A stretch of DNA of 22,913 bases from Clostridiales bacterium (lineage in GTDB: Bacteria > Bacillota > Clostridia > Oscillospirales > QAMX01). The stretch spans positions 1 to 22,913 of the forward strand of contig JAAZBA010000374.1 in assembly GCA_012514045.1 (NCBI GenBank), written 5' to 3'. The position numbers and the translations under genes were made by a program. The notes under the pieces were generated by a model. That model saw only the letters and a list, made by a program, of their open reading frames with translations, was not told the origin of the DNA and made no database searches. Positions within the stretch are counted from its first letter, which is position 1; the number at the start of each line of letters is the position of its first letter. Below are positions 1 through 7,550 of this stretch, piece after piece.

Positions 1-1
1 G

Positions 2-229
2 GAGATCAAGGAGCGGGAGCATCTGGAGAAGATCGAGGACATCAAGGGCGACCAAAAGGATATCGGCTGGGGCAGCCAGATCCGCTCCTATGTGTTCATG
101 CCCTATACCCTCGTCAAGGACCACCGCACCGGATTTGAAAGCGGCAATATTATCTCCACCATGGACGGCGACATCGACGGCTTTATAAGCGCCTACCTCC
201 AGATGAACGCCGCCAAGGGAAACGAATAG
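2..229 (+). CDS. prfB: Peptide chain release factor 2, C-terminal end (partial)
   Basis: The window opens inside this gene; the first complete codon is at position 2 and the stop TAG is at 227-229. The 75 visible residues include GSQIRSYVFMPYTLVKDHRTG-type sequence, the hallmark C-terminal end of release factor 2, which terminates translation at UGA and UAA codons in the cytosol. The GGQ and SPF codon-recognition motifs, and any programmed frameshift site, lie upstream outside the window and cannot be judged. A terminator follows 44 bases after the stop, so this is the last gene of its transcript. Release factor 1 (prfA) lies only about 1.3 kb downstream. Identification is from recognised family sequence and is firm despite the short fragment. 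Confidence 0.93.
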   Translation, partial: EIKEREHLEKIEDIKGDQKDIGWGSQIRSYVFMPYTLVKDHRTGFESGNIISTMDGDIDGFISAYLQMNAAKGNE

Positions 230-273
230 AAGATAATGGGCTTCTACGATTAGCCAAGAAAATAACAAACCTT

Positions 274-302
274 ACGCGTCATGTCATCCATGGCGCGTTT
301 TT
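274..302 (+). terminator. Rho-independent terminator of prfB
   Basis: A 10-bp stem (274-283 with 289-298, one G-U pair) has a 5-base loop and runs into a short T tract at 298-302. It sits just downstream of the prfB stop codon on the same strand. Confidence 0.8.
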
Positions 303-424
303 CGTTGGTTTAAAGGAGGTATCCCCCTCTGGGTCTGCGTGACGCATACTTGTGTCGGGTTTTCCCCCGGCACTGCTTGCAGCGCGTAGACTTATGGGGA
401 TAGGATCCGTTCCTTCCCCCTTGT

Positions 425-457
425 CTTGACGCATGAAGCAAAGCTTCAAGCGTCAAG
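425..457. repeat. Long intergenic hairpin
   Basis: Arms 425-439 (cttgacgcatgaagc) and 443-457 are complementary over 15 bases with one mismatch around the loop AAA. Flanking CTTCCCCCTTG at 413-423 and CAAGGGGAAG at 454-463 could extend or alternate the pairing. There is no T tract, so it does not look like a terminator. It probably belongs to the repeat family also seen at 19396-19442. Confidence 0.65.
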
Positions 458-526
458 GGGAAGAAAGAAAAGGCTACTAAAACCACAGTATTCTTAGGTC
501 TGTACCGCAGTATAATGGGGGATAAT

Positions 527-567
527 CAATGCAAGCCTGCTTGCGTCACGCAAGCAGGCTTGCATTG
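527..567. repeat. Perfect 20-bp inverted repeat with 1-base centre
   Basis: The left arm caatgcaagcctgcttgcgt (527-546) is the exact reverse complement of the right arm at 548-567, around a single C at 547. The structure can extend through bulges to the GGGG at 518-521 and the CCCC at 572-575. Such a palindrome could form a cruciform or a very stable RNA hairpin. It lies between two operons with no coding role visible. Confidence 0.8.
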
Positions 568-649
568 GATTCCCCTTGATGGGGAGTCAGTCTAATGATG
601 TGTAACGCAAAGCTATATCAGAATTCATACATGGCAAAAGAAAAATTAC

Positions 650-678
650 TTGCCAAAAGCACCGCTTTACGGTATAAT
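650..678 (+). promoter_or_regulatory. Sigma-A promoter for the DUF218-prfA transcript
   Basis: TTGCCA (650-655) and TATAAT (673-678) are separated by exactly 17 bases. The DUF218 reading frame starts 44 bases downstream, preceded by AAAGGAG at 701-707. Confidence 0.82.
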
Positions 679-721
679 ATAGAATGAATTTATATCTTCA
701 AAAGGAGCAACGTAATCCGTT

Positions 722-1537
722 ATGCAAAAGAAAACGTCTTATCGCCTGCCGAGGGCTGCTGCTGTGCTTTATACCCTGGGAGCTCTGTTTGTCTGTCTCG
801 CGATATTCATGTTCACCCAGATCACCGTGGTGGATTTCGGCACCACCTTTATCGCCGTATGCGCTATATTCTGCGCTTTCTACGGCACCCTGTATGCGGC
901 TGTCGCATTTGGCGGTAAAAGCTCCAAGTGGCTGAAATTTGTCTGCAAAGTGATTCTTATCCTGATAATACTGTTTCTTCTGTCTTTCGCCATAGTCACC
1001 TCAATAATAGCGGTGAATGGCAAAACCAAAACCATCGATACACCCCACACTCCTGACAGCGGCGTCACTGACTACTGCCTCGTGTTTGGCGCAAAGGCAA
1101 ACGGCCTGCGCCCCTCCCTATCCCTTGCCACAAGGCTTGACGCGGCGGGAGAGTATCTTGAGGATAACATGGACTTTTATGTAATCTTCTCCGGAGGTCA
1201 GGGCGAAAACGAGGTAGCGACCGAGGCGGAGGTAATGAGAAAATACTTCTCCCGAGAGTACAGCTTCCTCACCTCACACCAGATCACCGAGGATATGTCG
1301 AGGAATACAGAGGAAAATATCCGCTTCTCCAAGAAGATTATGGACGAAAGAGGTGGAGAATATACCGTTACCGCCGTTTCCAACAACTACCACCTTTACA
1401 GGATTAAGACCCTCATGAAGAGGGCAGGAATTGAGGAGATTTACACCATATCCGCTCCCAATCCCAATATATCCGTCACCATATCGCTGTACATAAGAGA
1501 ATACTTTGCGGTCATCGCCATGTGGCTGGGAATATAA
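722..1537 (+). CDS. DUF218 (YdcF/SanA/ElyC-like) membrane protein
   Basis: 271 residues. Three predicted membrane segments come first (about 11-33, 38-62, 72-98), followed by a DUF218 domain from about residue 115. That domain shows VFGAK, SLATRLDAA, VIFSGGQG, an acidic helix, DMSRNTEENI and AVSNNYHLYR in the usual family order. DUF218 proteins such as SanA and ElyC are linked to envelope integrity and cell-wall precursor metabolism, but their reaction is not settled, so a precise function is not claimed. The start ATG at 722 is the first available, because an in-frame stop lies at 713-715. The ribosome binding site AAAGGAG (701-707) is 14 bases away, longer than ideal. prfA follows after 9 bases, so the two are co-transcribed from the 650-678 promoter. 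Confidence 0.85.
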   Translation: MQKKTSYRLPRAAAVLYTLGALFVCLAIFMFTQITVVDFGTTFIAVCAIFCAFYGTLYAAVAFGGKSSKWLKFVCKVILILIILFLLSFAIVTSIIAVNGKTKTIDTPHTPDSGVTDYCLVFGAKANGLRPSLSLATRLDAAGEYLEDNMDFYVIFSGGQGENEVATEAEVMRKYFSREYSFLTSHQITEDMSRNTEENIRFSKKIMDERGGEYTVTAVSNNYHLYRIKTLMKRAGIEEIYTISAPNPNISVTISLYIREYFAVIAMWLGI

Positions 1538-1546
1538 GGAAATTAT

Positions 1547-2629
1547 ATGATTGAAAAAGTAAAACAGATATTTGAGAGATACGAGGCTATAGAAAGGGAG
1601 CTTTTGAGCCCGGAGATATTCTCCGACCCTTTGGCTATGTCGAAGCTCATGAAAGAGCAGAAGGATCTTGCGGCCATTGTGGAGGCATACAAGGCCTATA
1701 CAGCCGCCGAGACCACCGTCGCCGAATCGGAGGAGATGCTGTCTGACCACAGCCTGGACGCCGAATTCCGTGAGCTTGTGAACGAGGAGGCAGAAGAGGC
1801 TCGAAATAATATGGAAAAAATCGAGCAGGAGCTGAAGGTGCTCCTTATTCCCAAGGACCCGGACGATGAAAAGAACGTAATCGTCGAAATCCGCGGCGGC
1901 GTGGGAGGCGAAGAAGCTGCCCTCTTCGCGGCGGTGCTGTACCGTATGTACACCATGTACGCCGAACGGAAGAGATGGAAAATTGAGGTTATCAACATTA
2001 ACGAGACGGAAATCGGCGGCATAAAGGAGATAAGCTTCTCAATCGACGGCGCCGGAGCCTATTCCCGGATGAAATTTGAAAGCGGCATCCACAGGGTCCA
2101 GCGTGTACCGGAGACGGAGGCGGGAGGAAGGATCCACACCTCCGCCGCGTCAGTTGCCGTGCTTCCCGAGGCGGATGAAGTGGATATTGAAATCAATCCC
2201 AATGACCTGCAGATAGATACCTACCGCTCCAGCGGCGCGGGAGGCCAGCATGTGAACAAGACAGAGTCCGCCATAAGAATCACCCACCTGCCTACCGGCG
2301 TGGTGGTGGAGTGTCAGGACGAGAGAAGCCAGCATAAGAACAAGGACAAGGCAATGAAGGTGCTCCGCTCCCGTCTGCTGGAGGCGAAGCGCGAGGAGCA
2401 GAACAGCCAGATTGTCCAGGACAGGCGCAGTCAGGTGGGCTCCGGGGACCGAAGCGAGCGCATACGCACCTACAACTACCCCCAGTCCAGAGTCACCGAC
2501 CACCGCATCGGACTCACCCTCCATAAGCTGGAGGATATCATCTCCGGCGATCTTGATGAGATAATCGATGCCCTTATCGCAGCGGATCAGGCTGCAAAAT
2601 TAGCTGCCGGAGATGGTAATAATCATTGA
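1547..2629 (+). CDS. prfA: Peptide chain release factor 1
   Basis: 360 residues, the usual length of RF1, which releases nascent protein at UAA and UAG codons. The GGQ peptidyl-tRNA hydrolysis motif is at residues 232-234 inside SSGAGGQHVNKTESA. The codon-recognition tripeptide is PET at 188-190 in RVPETEAGGRIHTSA, the P-x-T pattern of RF1 rather than the SPF of RF2. GGVGGEEA at 117-124 is also characteristic. The AAGGA ribosome binding site (1536-1540) overlaps the stop of the upstream DUF218 gene. In many Firmicutes prmC, which methylates the GGQ glutamine, sits beside prfA and the DUF1385 gene; no prmC is present here. The stop codon at 2627-2629 lies within the -35 box of the next promoter. 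Confidence 0.97.
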   Translation: MIEKVKQIFERYEAIERELLSPEIFSDPLAMSKLMKEQKDLAAIVEAYKAYTAAETTVAESEEMLSDHSLDAEFRELVNEEAEEARNNMEKIEQELKVLLIPKDPDDEKNVIVEIRGGVGGEEAALFAAVLYRMYTMYAERKRWKIEVININETEIGGIKEISFSIDGAGAYSRMKFESGIHRVQRVPETEAGGRIHTSAASVAVLPEADEVDIEINPNDLQIDTYRSSGAGGQHVNKTESAIRITHLPTGVVVECQDERSQHKNKDKAMKVLRSRLLEAKREEQNSQIVQDRRSQVGSGDRSERIRTYNYPQSRVTDHRIGLTLHKLEDIISGDLDEIIDALIAADQAAKLAAGDGNNH

Positions 2630-2654
2630 CAACAATCACGAATCGTGATATAAT
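2626..2654 (+). promoter_or_regulatory. Consensus sigma-A promoter overlapping the prfA stop
   Basis: TTGACA (2626-2631), a 17-base spacer and TATAAT (2649-2654) match the sigma-A consensus at all twelve positions. The -35 box contains the prfA TGA stop. Transcription would begin near 2661, upstream of AGAAAGGA (2665-2672) and the DUF1385 start. recA and recX follow closely, so this is their likely promoter. Confidence 0.88.
2635..2649. promoter_or_regulatory. Operator-like 7-1-7 inverted repeat in promoter spacer
   Basis: ATCACGA-A-TCGTGAT is a perfect inverted repeat with a single central A. It lies almost wholly between the -35 and -10 boxes of the 2626-2654 promoter. The placement is what an operator would need to block or remodel polymerase binding. 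It does not match the Gram-positive LexA box (GAAC-N4-GTTC core). The regulator is unknown. Confidence 0.55.
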
Positions 2655-2688
2655 GACACCACACAGAAAGGATGTGCGGCTTACGGAC

Positions 2689-3618
2689 ATGGGAAAAAAG
2701 AACTGCTTTCGCACGACAATAGGCGGACAGGCGCTGCTTGAGGGCATAATGATGCGCGGTCCCGAGAGACAGTCCGTTGTGGTACGCAAAGCCGACGGCA
2801 CGCTTATCACGAAAACAGATGAGCTGAACATAAAAAAACATAAGATTCTAAAGCTGCCTTTTATCCGTGGGCCGGTAAATTTTTTCTATTCAATGAAAGA
2901 CGGGGTTAAATCCCTTATGTATTCCGCGGACATCGCCATGGAAGATATCCCGGAGGATGATACGAAGCCCACTTTCCTTGAGAGGAAGCTCGGAAGAAAG
3001 AAAGCGGACGAATTGATGATGACCGTGTCGGTGGTGCTGGGTGTGGCGCTCCCCGTTGCGCTGTTTATCCTGCTCCCCACCTTAGTCGCCGGACTTTTCG
3101 ACTCTTTCCTTACGGGGATATGGATAAGTCTTTTCGAGGGCGTGCTGAGGATAATCATCTTTCTGATTTTCATCATATCCACCTCCTTTATGAAGGACAT
3201 CAAGCGAACATACATGTATCACGGAGCGGAGCATAAGACAATTCACTGCTATGAAAACGCCCTTGAGCTTACGGTGGAGAATGTCCGGCATTTCCCCAAA
3301 GCCCATCCACGCTGCGGCACCAGCTTCCTTTTTGTTGTGATGATTGTGAGCATCATCGTCTTTTCATTCGTGCGCTGGTCAAATCCCATAATACGCATGG
3401 TGCTTCGTCTGGCGCTGCTTCCCGTTGTGGTGTCGATAAGCTACGAATTCAACCGTTTCGTAGGCCGTCATGACAACAAGCTCACGAAGTTTCTGAGAGC
3501 TCCCGGCCTGGCGCTTCAGAGATTTACAACCATTGAGCCCGATGACAGTATGATAGAGGTGGCTATTGAAGCATTAAAGAACGTTATCCCCGAGACTGAG
3601 GGGACAGATAAATGGTAG
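2689..3618 (+). CDS. DUF1385 membrane protein, YqhQ-like
   Basis: 309 residues from the chosen start. The frame stays open back to a TTG at 2626, but that codon is the -35 box of the promoter and ATG 2653 overlaps the -10 box. ATG 2689 is therefore the first start that a transcript beginning near 2661 could use, with AGAAAGGA at 2665-2672. Family hallmarks are GGQALLEGIMMRGP near the N terminus, YHGAEHKTIHCYE and HPRCGTSFLF. Hydrophobic stretches in the middle and C-terminal half indicate an integral membrane protein. The biochemical role of DUF1385 is not established; the gene commonly sits near prfA/prmC in Firmicutes, as here. recA begins 15 bases after the stop, pointing to co-transcription. 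Confidence 0.88.
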   Translation: MGKKNCFRTTIGGQALLEGIMMRGPERQSVVVRKADGTLITKTDELNIKKHKILKLPFIRGPVNFFYSMKDGVKSLMYSADIAMEDIPEDDTKPTFLERKLGRKKADELMMTVSVVLGVALPVALFILLPTLVAGLFDSFLTGIWISLFEGVLRIIIFLIFIISTSFMKDIKRTYMYHGAEHKTIHCYENALELTVENVRHFPKAHPRCGTSFLFVVMIVSIIVFSFVRWSNPIIRMVLRLALLPVVVSISYEFNRFVGRHDNKLTKFLRAPGLALQRFTTIEPDDSMIEVAIEALKNVIPETEGTDKW

Positions 3619-3633
3619 AGGGAGAGTATATAA

Positions 3634-4701
3634 ATGGCAAGGGACAAGAAAGTACAGCATATAGAATATAAGATAGCCTCCGACAGGGAAAAAGCCCTTC
3701 AGGAGACATTGGCGAAGATTGAAAAGGACTACGGCAAAGGCGCCATTATGCGTCTGGGGGACAACGCCAATATGCAGATAGACTCGGTGCCCACAGGCTC
3801 CATCGGGCTTGACATAGCTCTCGGCATCGGAGGCATACCCAGGGGCAGGATTGTTGAGATTTACGGCCCGGAAGCCTCCGGCAAGACAACTGTGGCGCTG
3901 CATATCGCCGCCGAAGTTCAGAAGCTGGGAGGCATAGCCGCCTTTATCGACGCGGAGCATGCCCTTGACCCGGTATACGCAAAGGCTCTGGGTGTTGACA
4001 TTGATTCCCTGTTGGTTTCCCAGCCGGACAGCGGCGAGCAGGGGCTTGAAATCACTGAGGCTCTTGTAAGAAGCGCCGCGGTGGATCTCATCGTGATTGA
4101 CTCTGTGGCGGCTCTTGTGCCCAGGACGGAAATCGAAGGCGAAATGGGCGACGCAGTGGTCGGTCTTCAGGCGAGACTTATGTCCCAGGCTCTGCGCAAG
4201 CTGGCGGGAGCCATAGGCAAGACAAACTGCACCGTTATATTTATAAATCAGCTTCGTGAGAAGATCGGCGGCATGCCCTACGGTCCCACCGAGACAACAA
4301 CAGGCGGCAGAGCCCTCAGGTTCTACGCCAGCGTCCGTCTTGATGTGCGCAGAATCGGCTATGTCAAGGAAGCCGATGTAAACGTTGGCAACCGTGTGCT
4401 GGTGAAGGTCGTCAAGAACAAGGTGGCGCCTCCCTTCAAGACCTGTATGTTTGACATCATGTACGGCAAAGGCATATCGAGAAGGGGAGAGCTGGTGGAT
4501 ATGGGTGAGTCTCTGGGCTTCGTGAAAAAGAGCGGCTCCTGGTACTCCATAAACGAGGAGCGCATGGGTCAGGGCAGAGACAAAGCCATTCTCTTCCTAG
4601 AGCAATACCCGGAAGTAGCGGCGGAGCTTGAGCGGAAGATTTATGAATCCTATAAGCCGGCGGAGATGTCCACTGACGAAATAGTCGAAGATGAGGACTG
4701 A
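3634..4701 (+). CDS. recA: Recombinase RecA
   Basis: 355 residues. RecA forms ATP-dependent filaments on single-stranded DNA, performs strand exchange and triggers LexA self-cleavage. Walker A GPEASGKT is at residues 78-85 and Walker B LIVID at 152-156. The L2-region sequence FINQLREKIGGMPYGPTETTTGGRA-like stretch is intact. The N terminus is about 16 residues longer than the E. coli protein, with a basic start; no better start exists before the conserved IEKDYGKGAIMRLG block, and GAGGGAG lies about 10 bases upstream of ATG. The C terminus ends in the acidic TDEIVEDED tail typical of RecA. No LexA box is visible upstream; expression probably comes from the promoter at 2626. recX overlaps its 3' end. 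Confidence 0.98.
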   Translation: MARDKKVQHIEYKIASDREKALQETLAKIEKDYGKGAIMRLGDNANMQIDSVPTGSIGLDIALGIGGIPRGRIVEIYGPEASGKTTVALHIAAEVQKLGGIAAFIDAEHALDPVYAKALGVDIDSLLVSQPDSGEQGLEITEALVRSAAVDLIVIDSVAALVPRTEIEGEMGDAVVGLQARLMSQALRKLAGAIGKTNCTVIFINQLREKIGGMPYGPTETTTGGRALRFYASVRLDVRRIGYVKEADVNVGNRVLVKVVKNKVAPPFKTCMFDIMYGKGISRRGELVDMGESLGFVKKSGSWYSINEERMGQGRDKAILFLEQYPEVAAELERKIYESYKPAEMSTDEIVEDED

Positions 4702-5155
4702 TATCGATTTTTCCTCCGGAGAGGAAGCTTATAAAAGAGCGATCCGAATCCTGTCAAGATCGTCAAGAGGTGAACATGAGCTGTATGCGAAGCTTCTTGA
4801 TTACGGTTTCACCGAGGAGGCGAGCGCCCATGCCCTTGGGAAATGCGTTGAGCGCGGATACGCAGACGATTTTTCCTACGCGGAGAGCGTAGCGAGACGT
4901 ATGTCCCGTTCAGGCAAAGGAGTTTACAGGGTGCGTGAGTACCTGAAGGCGAAGCAGGTGAAGGATGAGGCTATTGAGCACGCTCTCAGGGAGTATGAAA
5001 CGGACGAAGGCAAACTTCAGAGGATTCTTGATAATTACCTGAAGGGCAGACGCAGCCGGGAGGACCTTAAAAAGGCAAAAGCAATGCTCTACAGACGAGG
5101 TTATCGTCCTGAGGAGATAGATAAGGCGATAGCTGAATTGCCTGAAACAGAATAA
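4691..5155 (+). CDS. recX: RecA-modulating protein RecX
   Basis: 154 residues. RecX binds RecA filaments and limits their activity. The sequence shows the helical repeat organisation of the family: ALxxLSRSSRGEHELYAKLLDYGF-like (about 18-40), GYADDFSYAESVARR and GVYRVREYLKAK (about 57-88), and AKAMLYRRGYRPEEIDKAI (129-147). The ATG lies inside the recA C-terminal codons, giving an 11-base overlap in another frame. There is no separate Shine-Dalgarno, so translation is probably coupled to recA. A strong terminator follows 3 bases after the stop, closing the DUF1385-recA-recX unit. Confidence 0.93.
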   Translation: MRTDIDFSSGEEAYKRAIRILSRSSRGEHELYAKLLDYGFTEEASAHALGKCVERGYADDFSYAESVARRMSRSGKGVYRVREYLKAKQVKDEAIEHALREYETDEGKLQRILDNYLKGRRSREDLKKAKAMLYRRGYRPEEIDKAIAELPETE

Positions 5156-5158
5156 TTT

Positions 5159-5191
5159 AAACCCGCCCAGAAGGCATTCTGAGGCGGGTTT
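5159..5191 (+). terminator. Terminator of the recA-recX transcript
   Basis: A stem of AAACCCGCC (5159-5167) with GGCGGGTTT (5183-5191) is extended by CAGAA/TTCTG inside and has loop GGCA. The GC-rich stem ending in Ts lies immediately after recX. The flanking As mean it might also act on minus-strand transcripts. Confidence 0.82.
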
Positions 5192-5205
5192 GCTGAATAT
5201 AGGAA

Positions 5206-5234
5206 AGCGCCGCAGGAATTTATTCTGCGGCGCT
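5206..5234 (-). terminator. Probable terminator of the serC-serA operon
   Basis: A 12-bp stem (5206-5217 with 5223-5234, one G-U) has a 5-base loop and lies 17 bases past the serA stop. On the minus strand it runs into only three Ts, so it is weaker by sequence than its neighbour at 5159-5191, which could back it up. Confidence 0.6.
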
Positions 5235-5251
5235 GATCTTATTGCGCGGTA

Positions 5252-6412
5252 TTATTCGATAACTCTTACTCTCAGCACGCCGTCGATGGCGTTGAGGCTG
5301 CGTATGCATTCTTCGCCGGGGACTGTGGTTGTGTCAAGCACTGTATAGGCGTAATCATTTTTCGCTCTGTTGAACAGATGCTCAATATTGATATGGTTCG
5401 CGGCGAGGATAGAGGTTATCTGCCCCAGCATGTTTGGAGTGTTGCGGTTTATGATGATAATGCGGGTAAAGCTGTTCTTCTCCGTGGTCATGTCGGGGAG
5501 GTTTACGCTGTTGTGGATGATACCTTCTTCAATGAACTCAGCGAGCTGCTTTGAAGCCATGTATGCGCAGTTCTCTTCGCTCTCCTCTGTGGAGGCTCCC
5601 AGATGAGGGATAGCGATGATATTTTCTTCGTCTATGACGCTTGCGTCGGGGAAATCAGTTACGTAGCAGGCTACGATGCCTTCCTTGATGGCGTTCTTGA
5701 TGTCCTCGTTGTTTACTAAGCCCCCGCGGGAGAGGTTGAGGATTCTCATGCCCTTCTTCATGATGGAGAAAGCCTTTTTGTCCAGCATGTTCTCCGTCTC
5801 CTTGTTGAGGGGCACATGGATTGTAAGGTAGTCGCAGTGTTGGTACAGTTCCTCGTAGCTTTCGGCTTTCTTGACTCGTCTGGCAAGTCCCCAGGCGGCG
5901 TCTACGGACATATAGGGGTCATAGCCGAAAACCTCCATGCCCAGATCAACGGCGGCGTTGGCAACCATTACGCCGATTTTGCCGAGACCTATGACACCAA
6001 GCGTCTTGCCCATGATTTCGCAGCCGGTGAAAGCGTTCTTGCCCTTTTCAACCATCTTAGCCACATCGGGGGAGTCCTTGGGGAGCTCCCTGCACCAGTT
6101 GATACCGTCAACGATTTTTCTGGAGGCCAGCATAAGGCCGCAGATGGCAAGTTCACGAACGGCATTGGCGTTGGCTCCGGGGGTGTTGAACACCACGATG
6201 CCCTTTTCGCTGCACTTGTCTATGGGGATGTTGTTGACTCCCGCTCCCGCCCGGGCGATGCCCAAAAGGCGGTCGGAAAGCTCATAGGAATGCATGTCGG
6301 CGGAGCGAAGGATTATGCCGTCCTCGTTGTCCTCGGTTATGCGGAATTTCGATTTGTCGAGGACGGAAAGACCCGCCTCGCTTATTCTATTCAGAAGCTT
6401 TATATGATACAT
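5252..6412 (-). CDS. serA: D-3-phosphoglycerate dehydrogenase with ACT domain
   Basis: 386 residues. It oxidises 3-phosphoglycerate to 3-phosphohydroxypyruvate, the first step of serine synthesis. The Rossmann NAD motif GLGKIG is at 142-147. Active-site residues are R229 in LSRGG and H270 in PHLGAST. The position of the usual catalytic glutamate reads YVTDFPD, an aspartate variant that I recall as common in Firmicute SerA. A C-terminal ACT domain (about 315-386, beginning RIIIINRNTPNMLGQI) suggests allosteric control by serine, though that is not demonstrated here. serC lies 15 bases upstream, so the two act as consecutive steps in one operon. Confidence 0.94.
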   Translation of the reverse strand: MYHIKLLNRISEAGLSVLDKSKFRITEDNEDGIILRSADMHSYELSDRLLGIARAGAGVNNIPIDKCSEKGIVVFNTPGANANAVRELAICGLMLASRKIVDGINWCRELPKDSPDVAKMVEKGKNAFTGCEIMGKTLGVIGLGKIGVMVANAAVDLGMEVFGYDPYMSVDAAWGLARRVKKAESYEELYQHCDYLTIHVPLNKETENMLDKKAFSIMKKGMRILNLSRGGLVNNEDIKNAIKEGIVACYVTDFPDASVIDEENIIAIPHLGASTEESEENCAYMASKQLAEFIEEGIIHNSVNLPDMTTEKNSFTRIIIINRNTPNMLGQITSILAANHINIEHLFNRAKNDYAYTVLDTTTVPGEECIRSLNAIDGVLRVRVIE

Positions 6413-6427
6413 ATGTTTTTACCCCTC

Positions 6428-7504
6428 TTAACCGTTTTCCTTCTCAAACTTAGCCATGAATTCAACAAGAGCCTCAACGCCCTCAACAGGGACAGCGTTG
6501 TAGATGGAGGCTCTCATGCCACCAGTTTCTCTGTGACCCTTGAGGTTGGAGAAGCCGGCAGCCACGGATTCCTTGACGAACTTGGCGTCAAGCTCCTCGT
6601 CTCCCGTGCGGAAGGTGACATTCATGATGGAGCGGCTGTCTTTAGCGGCGACAGCCTTGTAGAAAGAGGAGGAATCGAGATAATCGTAGAGCATGGCGCT
6701 CTTTTTCAGGTTTATCTTCTCCATGCCCTCAAGTCCGCCGATGGATTCGAGCCACTCGAGCACCAGCTTCATGATATATATCGGGTATGTGGGAGGGGTG
6801 TTGTACATGCTCTTACCCTTGACGTGGGTCTTGTAAGCGAGCATTGTGGGGGTGAAGGACATGGGCTCACTGACCAGATCCTCACGGATGATAACGACGG
6901 TAAGTCCCGCGGGAGCCATGTTCTTCTGGGCTCCGGCGAAGATAAGACCGTATTTCGTTACGTCTACGGGAGCGGAGAGGATGTTGGAGGACATATCTGC
7001 CACGATGGGAGCGTTTGTCTCCGGGATATAGCCCCAGGCTGTGCCGTAGATTGTGTTGTTTGAGCAGAGATAGAGGTAGTCTGCGTCATCGGAGAGCGTA
7101 AGCTCCGACTGGGTGGGGATTCTTGAGAAGTGCTCCTCCTGAGATGAGCCGGCGACTCTTATATCGCCGTATCTCTTAGCTTCTTCCCAAGCTTTTTTGG
7201 CAAATGATCCCGTTACAACATAATCGGCCTTGGTCTTCAGTAGGTTCATCGGAACCATCGCGAACTGGGTAGAGGCTCCGCCCTGCAGGAAGAGAACATG
7301 GTAGTTGTCGGGTATTCCCATAATACGGCGTAAAAGAGCTTCGGCGCCGGTGATAATCTCATCATACACTTTAGATCGGTGACTCATCTCCATGACGGAC
7401 ATTCCGCTGCCGTTGTAGTTGGTCATCTCTGCCGCTGCGCGATTGAGCACCTCAAGCGGAAGCATGGAGGGACCTGCCGAAAAGTTGTAAATGCGATTTC
7501 CCAT
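6428..7504 (-). CDS. serC: Phosphoserine aminotransferase
   Basis: 358 residues, the normal size. This PLP enzyme converts 3-phosphohydroxypyruvate and glutamate to O-phosphoserine and 2-oxoglutarate. The N terminus NFSAGPSMLP is diagnostic, FLQGGASTQF follows, and the PLP-binding lysine is K194 in AGAQKNMAPAG. AAAGGAG stands about 9 bases before ATG. It is the third gene of the minus-strand operon: the downstream creatininase-like gene ends 46 bases upstream with no promoter seen between, and serA follows. No serB-like phosphatase is visible in the window, so the last step of serine synthesis must be encoded elsewhere. Confidence 0.95.
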   Translation of the reverse strand: MGNRIYNFSAGPSMLPLEVLNRAAAEMTNYNGSGMSVMEMSHRSKVYDEIITGAEALLRRIMGIPDNYHVLFLQGGASTQFAMVPMNLLKTKADYVVTGSFAKKAWEEAKRYGDIRVAGSSQEEHFSRIPTQSELTLSDDADYLYLCSNNTIYGTAWGYIPETNAPIVADMSSNILSAPVDVTKYGLIFAGAQKNMAPAGLTVVIIREDLVSEPMSFTPTMLAYKTHVKGKSMYNTPPTYPIYIMKLVLEWLESIGGLEGMEKINLKKSAMLYDYLDSSSFYKAVAAKDSRSIMNVTFRTGDEELDAKFVKESVAAGFSNLKGHRETGGMRASIYNAVPVEGVEALVEFMAKFEKENG

Positions 7505-7550
7505 TGTTTTGTTTCTCCTTTACTTTATATGAATGTGTATTGCGCTTAAT

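Larger units (their letters stand above)
303..649. other. Intergenic stretch with clustered hairpins, no gene
   Basis: About 350 bases between the prfB terminator and the next promoter hold no credible reading frame. It contains several inverted repeats: a 7-bp stem at 353-372, an imperfect 15-bp stem at 425-457, a perfect 20-bp inverted repeat at 527-567 and a short CCCC/GGGG hairpin at 572-584. TGCGTGACGCA at 336-346 resembles the core of the 20-bp repeat. Read on the minus strand, the right end (about 565-600) resembles the repeat cluster at 19293-19360. This suggests a dispersed, non-coding repeat element rather than a regulatory leader. Confidence 0.6.

Noticed and set aside
2626..2688. 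TTG 2626 or ATG 2653 as the DUF1385 start
   Set aside because: Both fall within the -35/-10 elements of a consensus promoter, upstream of the expected transcript start.
3205..3220. CGAACATACATGTATC resembles a Gram-positive SOS box
   Set aside because: It lies inside the DUF1385 coding sequence, its spacing and second half do not fit the consensus, and it is over 400 bases from recA.
5816..7063. 415-codon plus-strand open frame
   Set aside because: It is the reverse-strand shadow of serA and serC, both of which have full family motifs.
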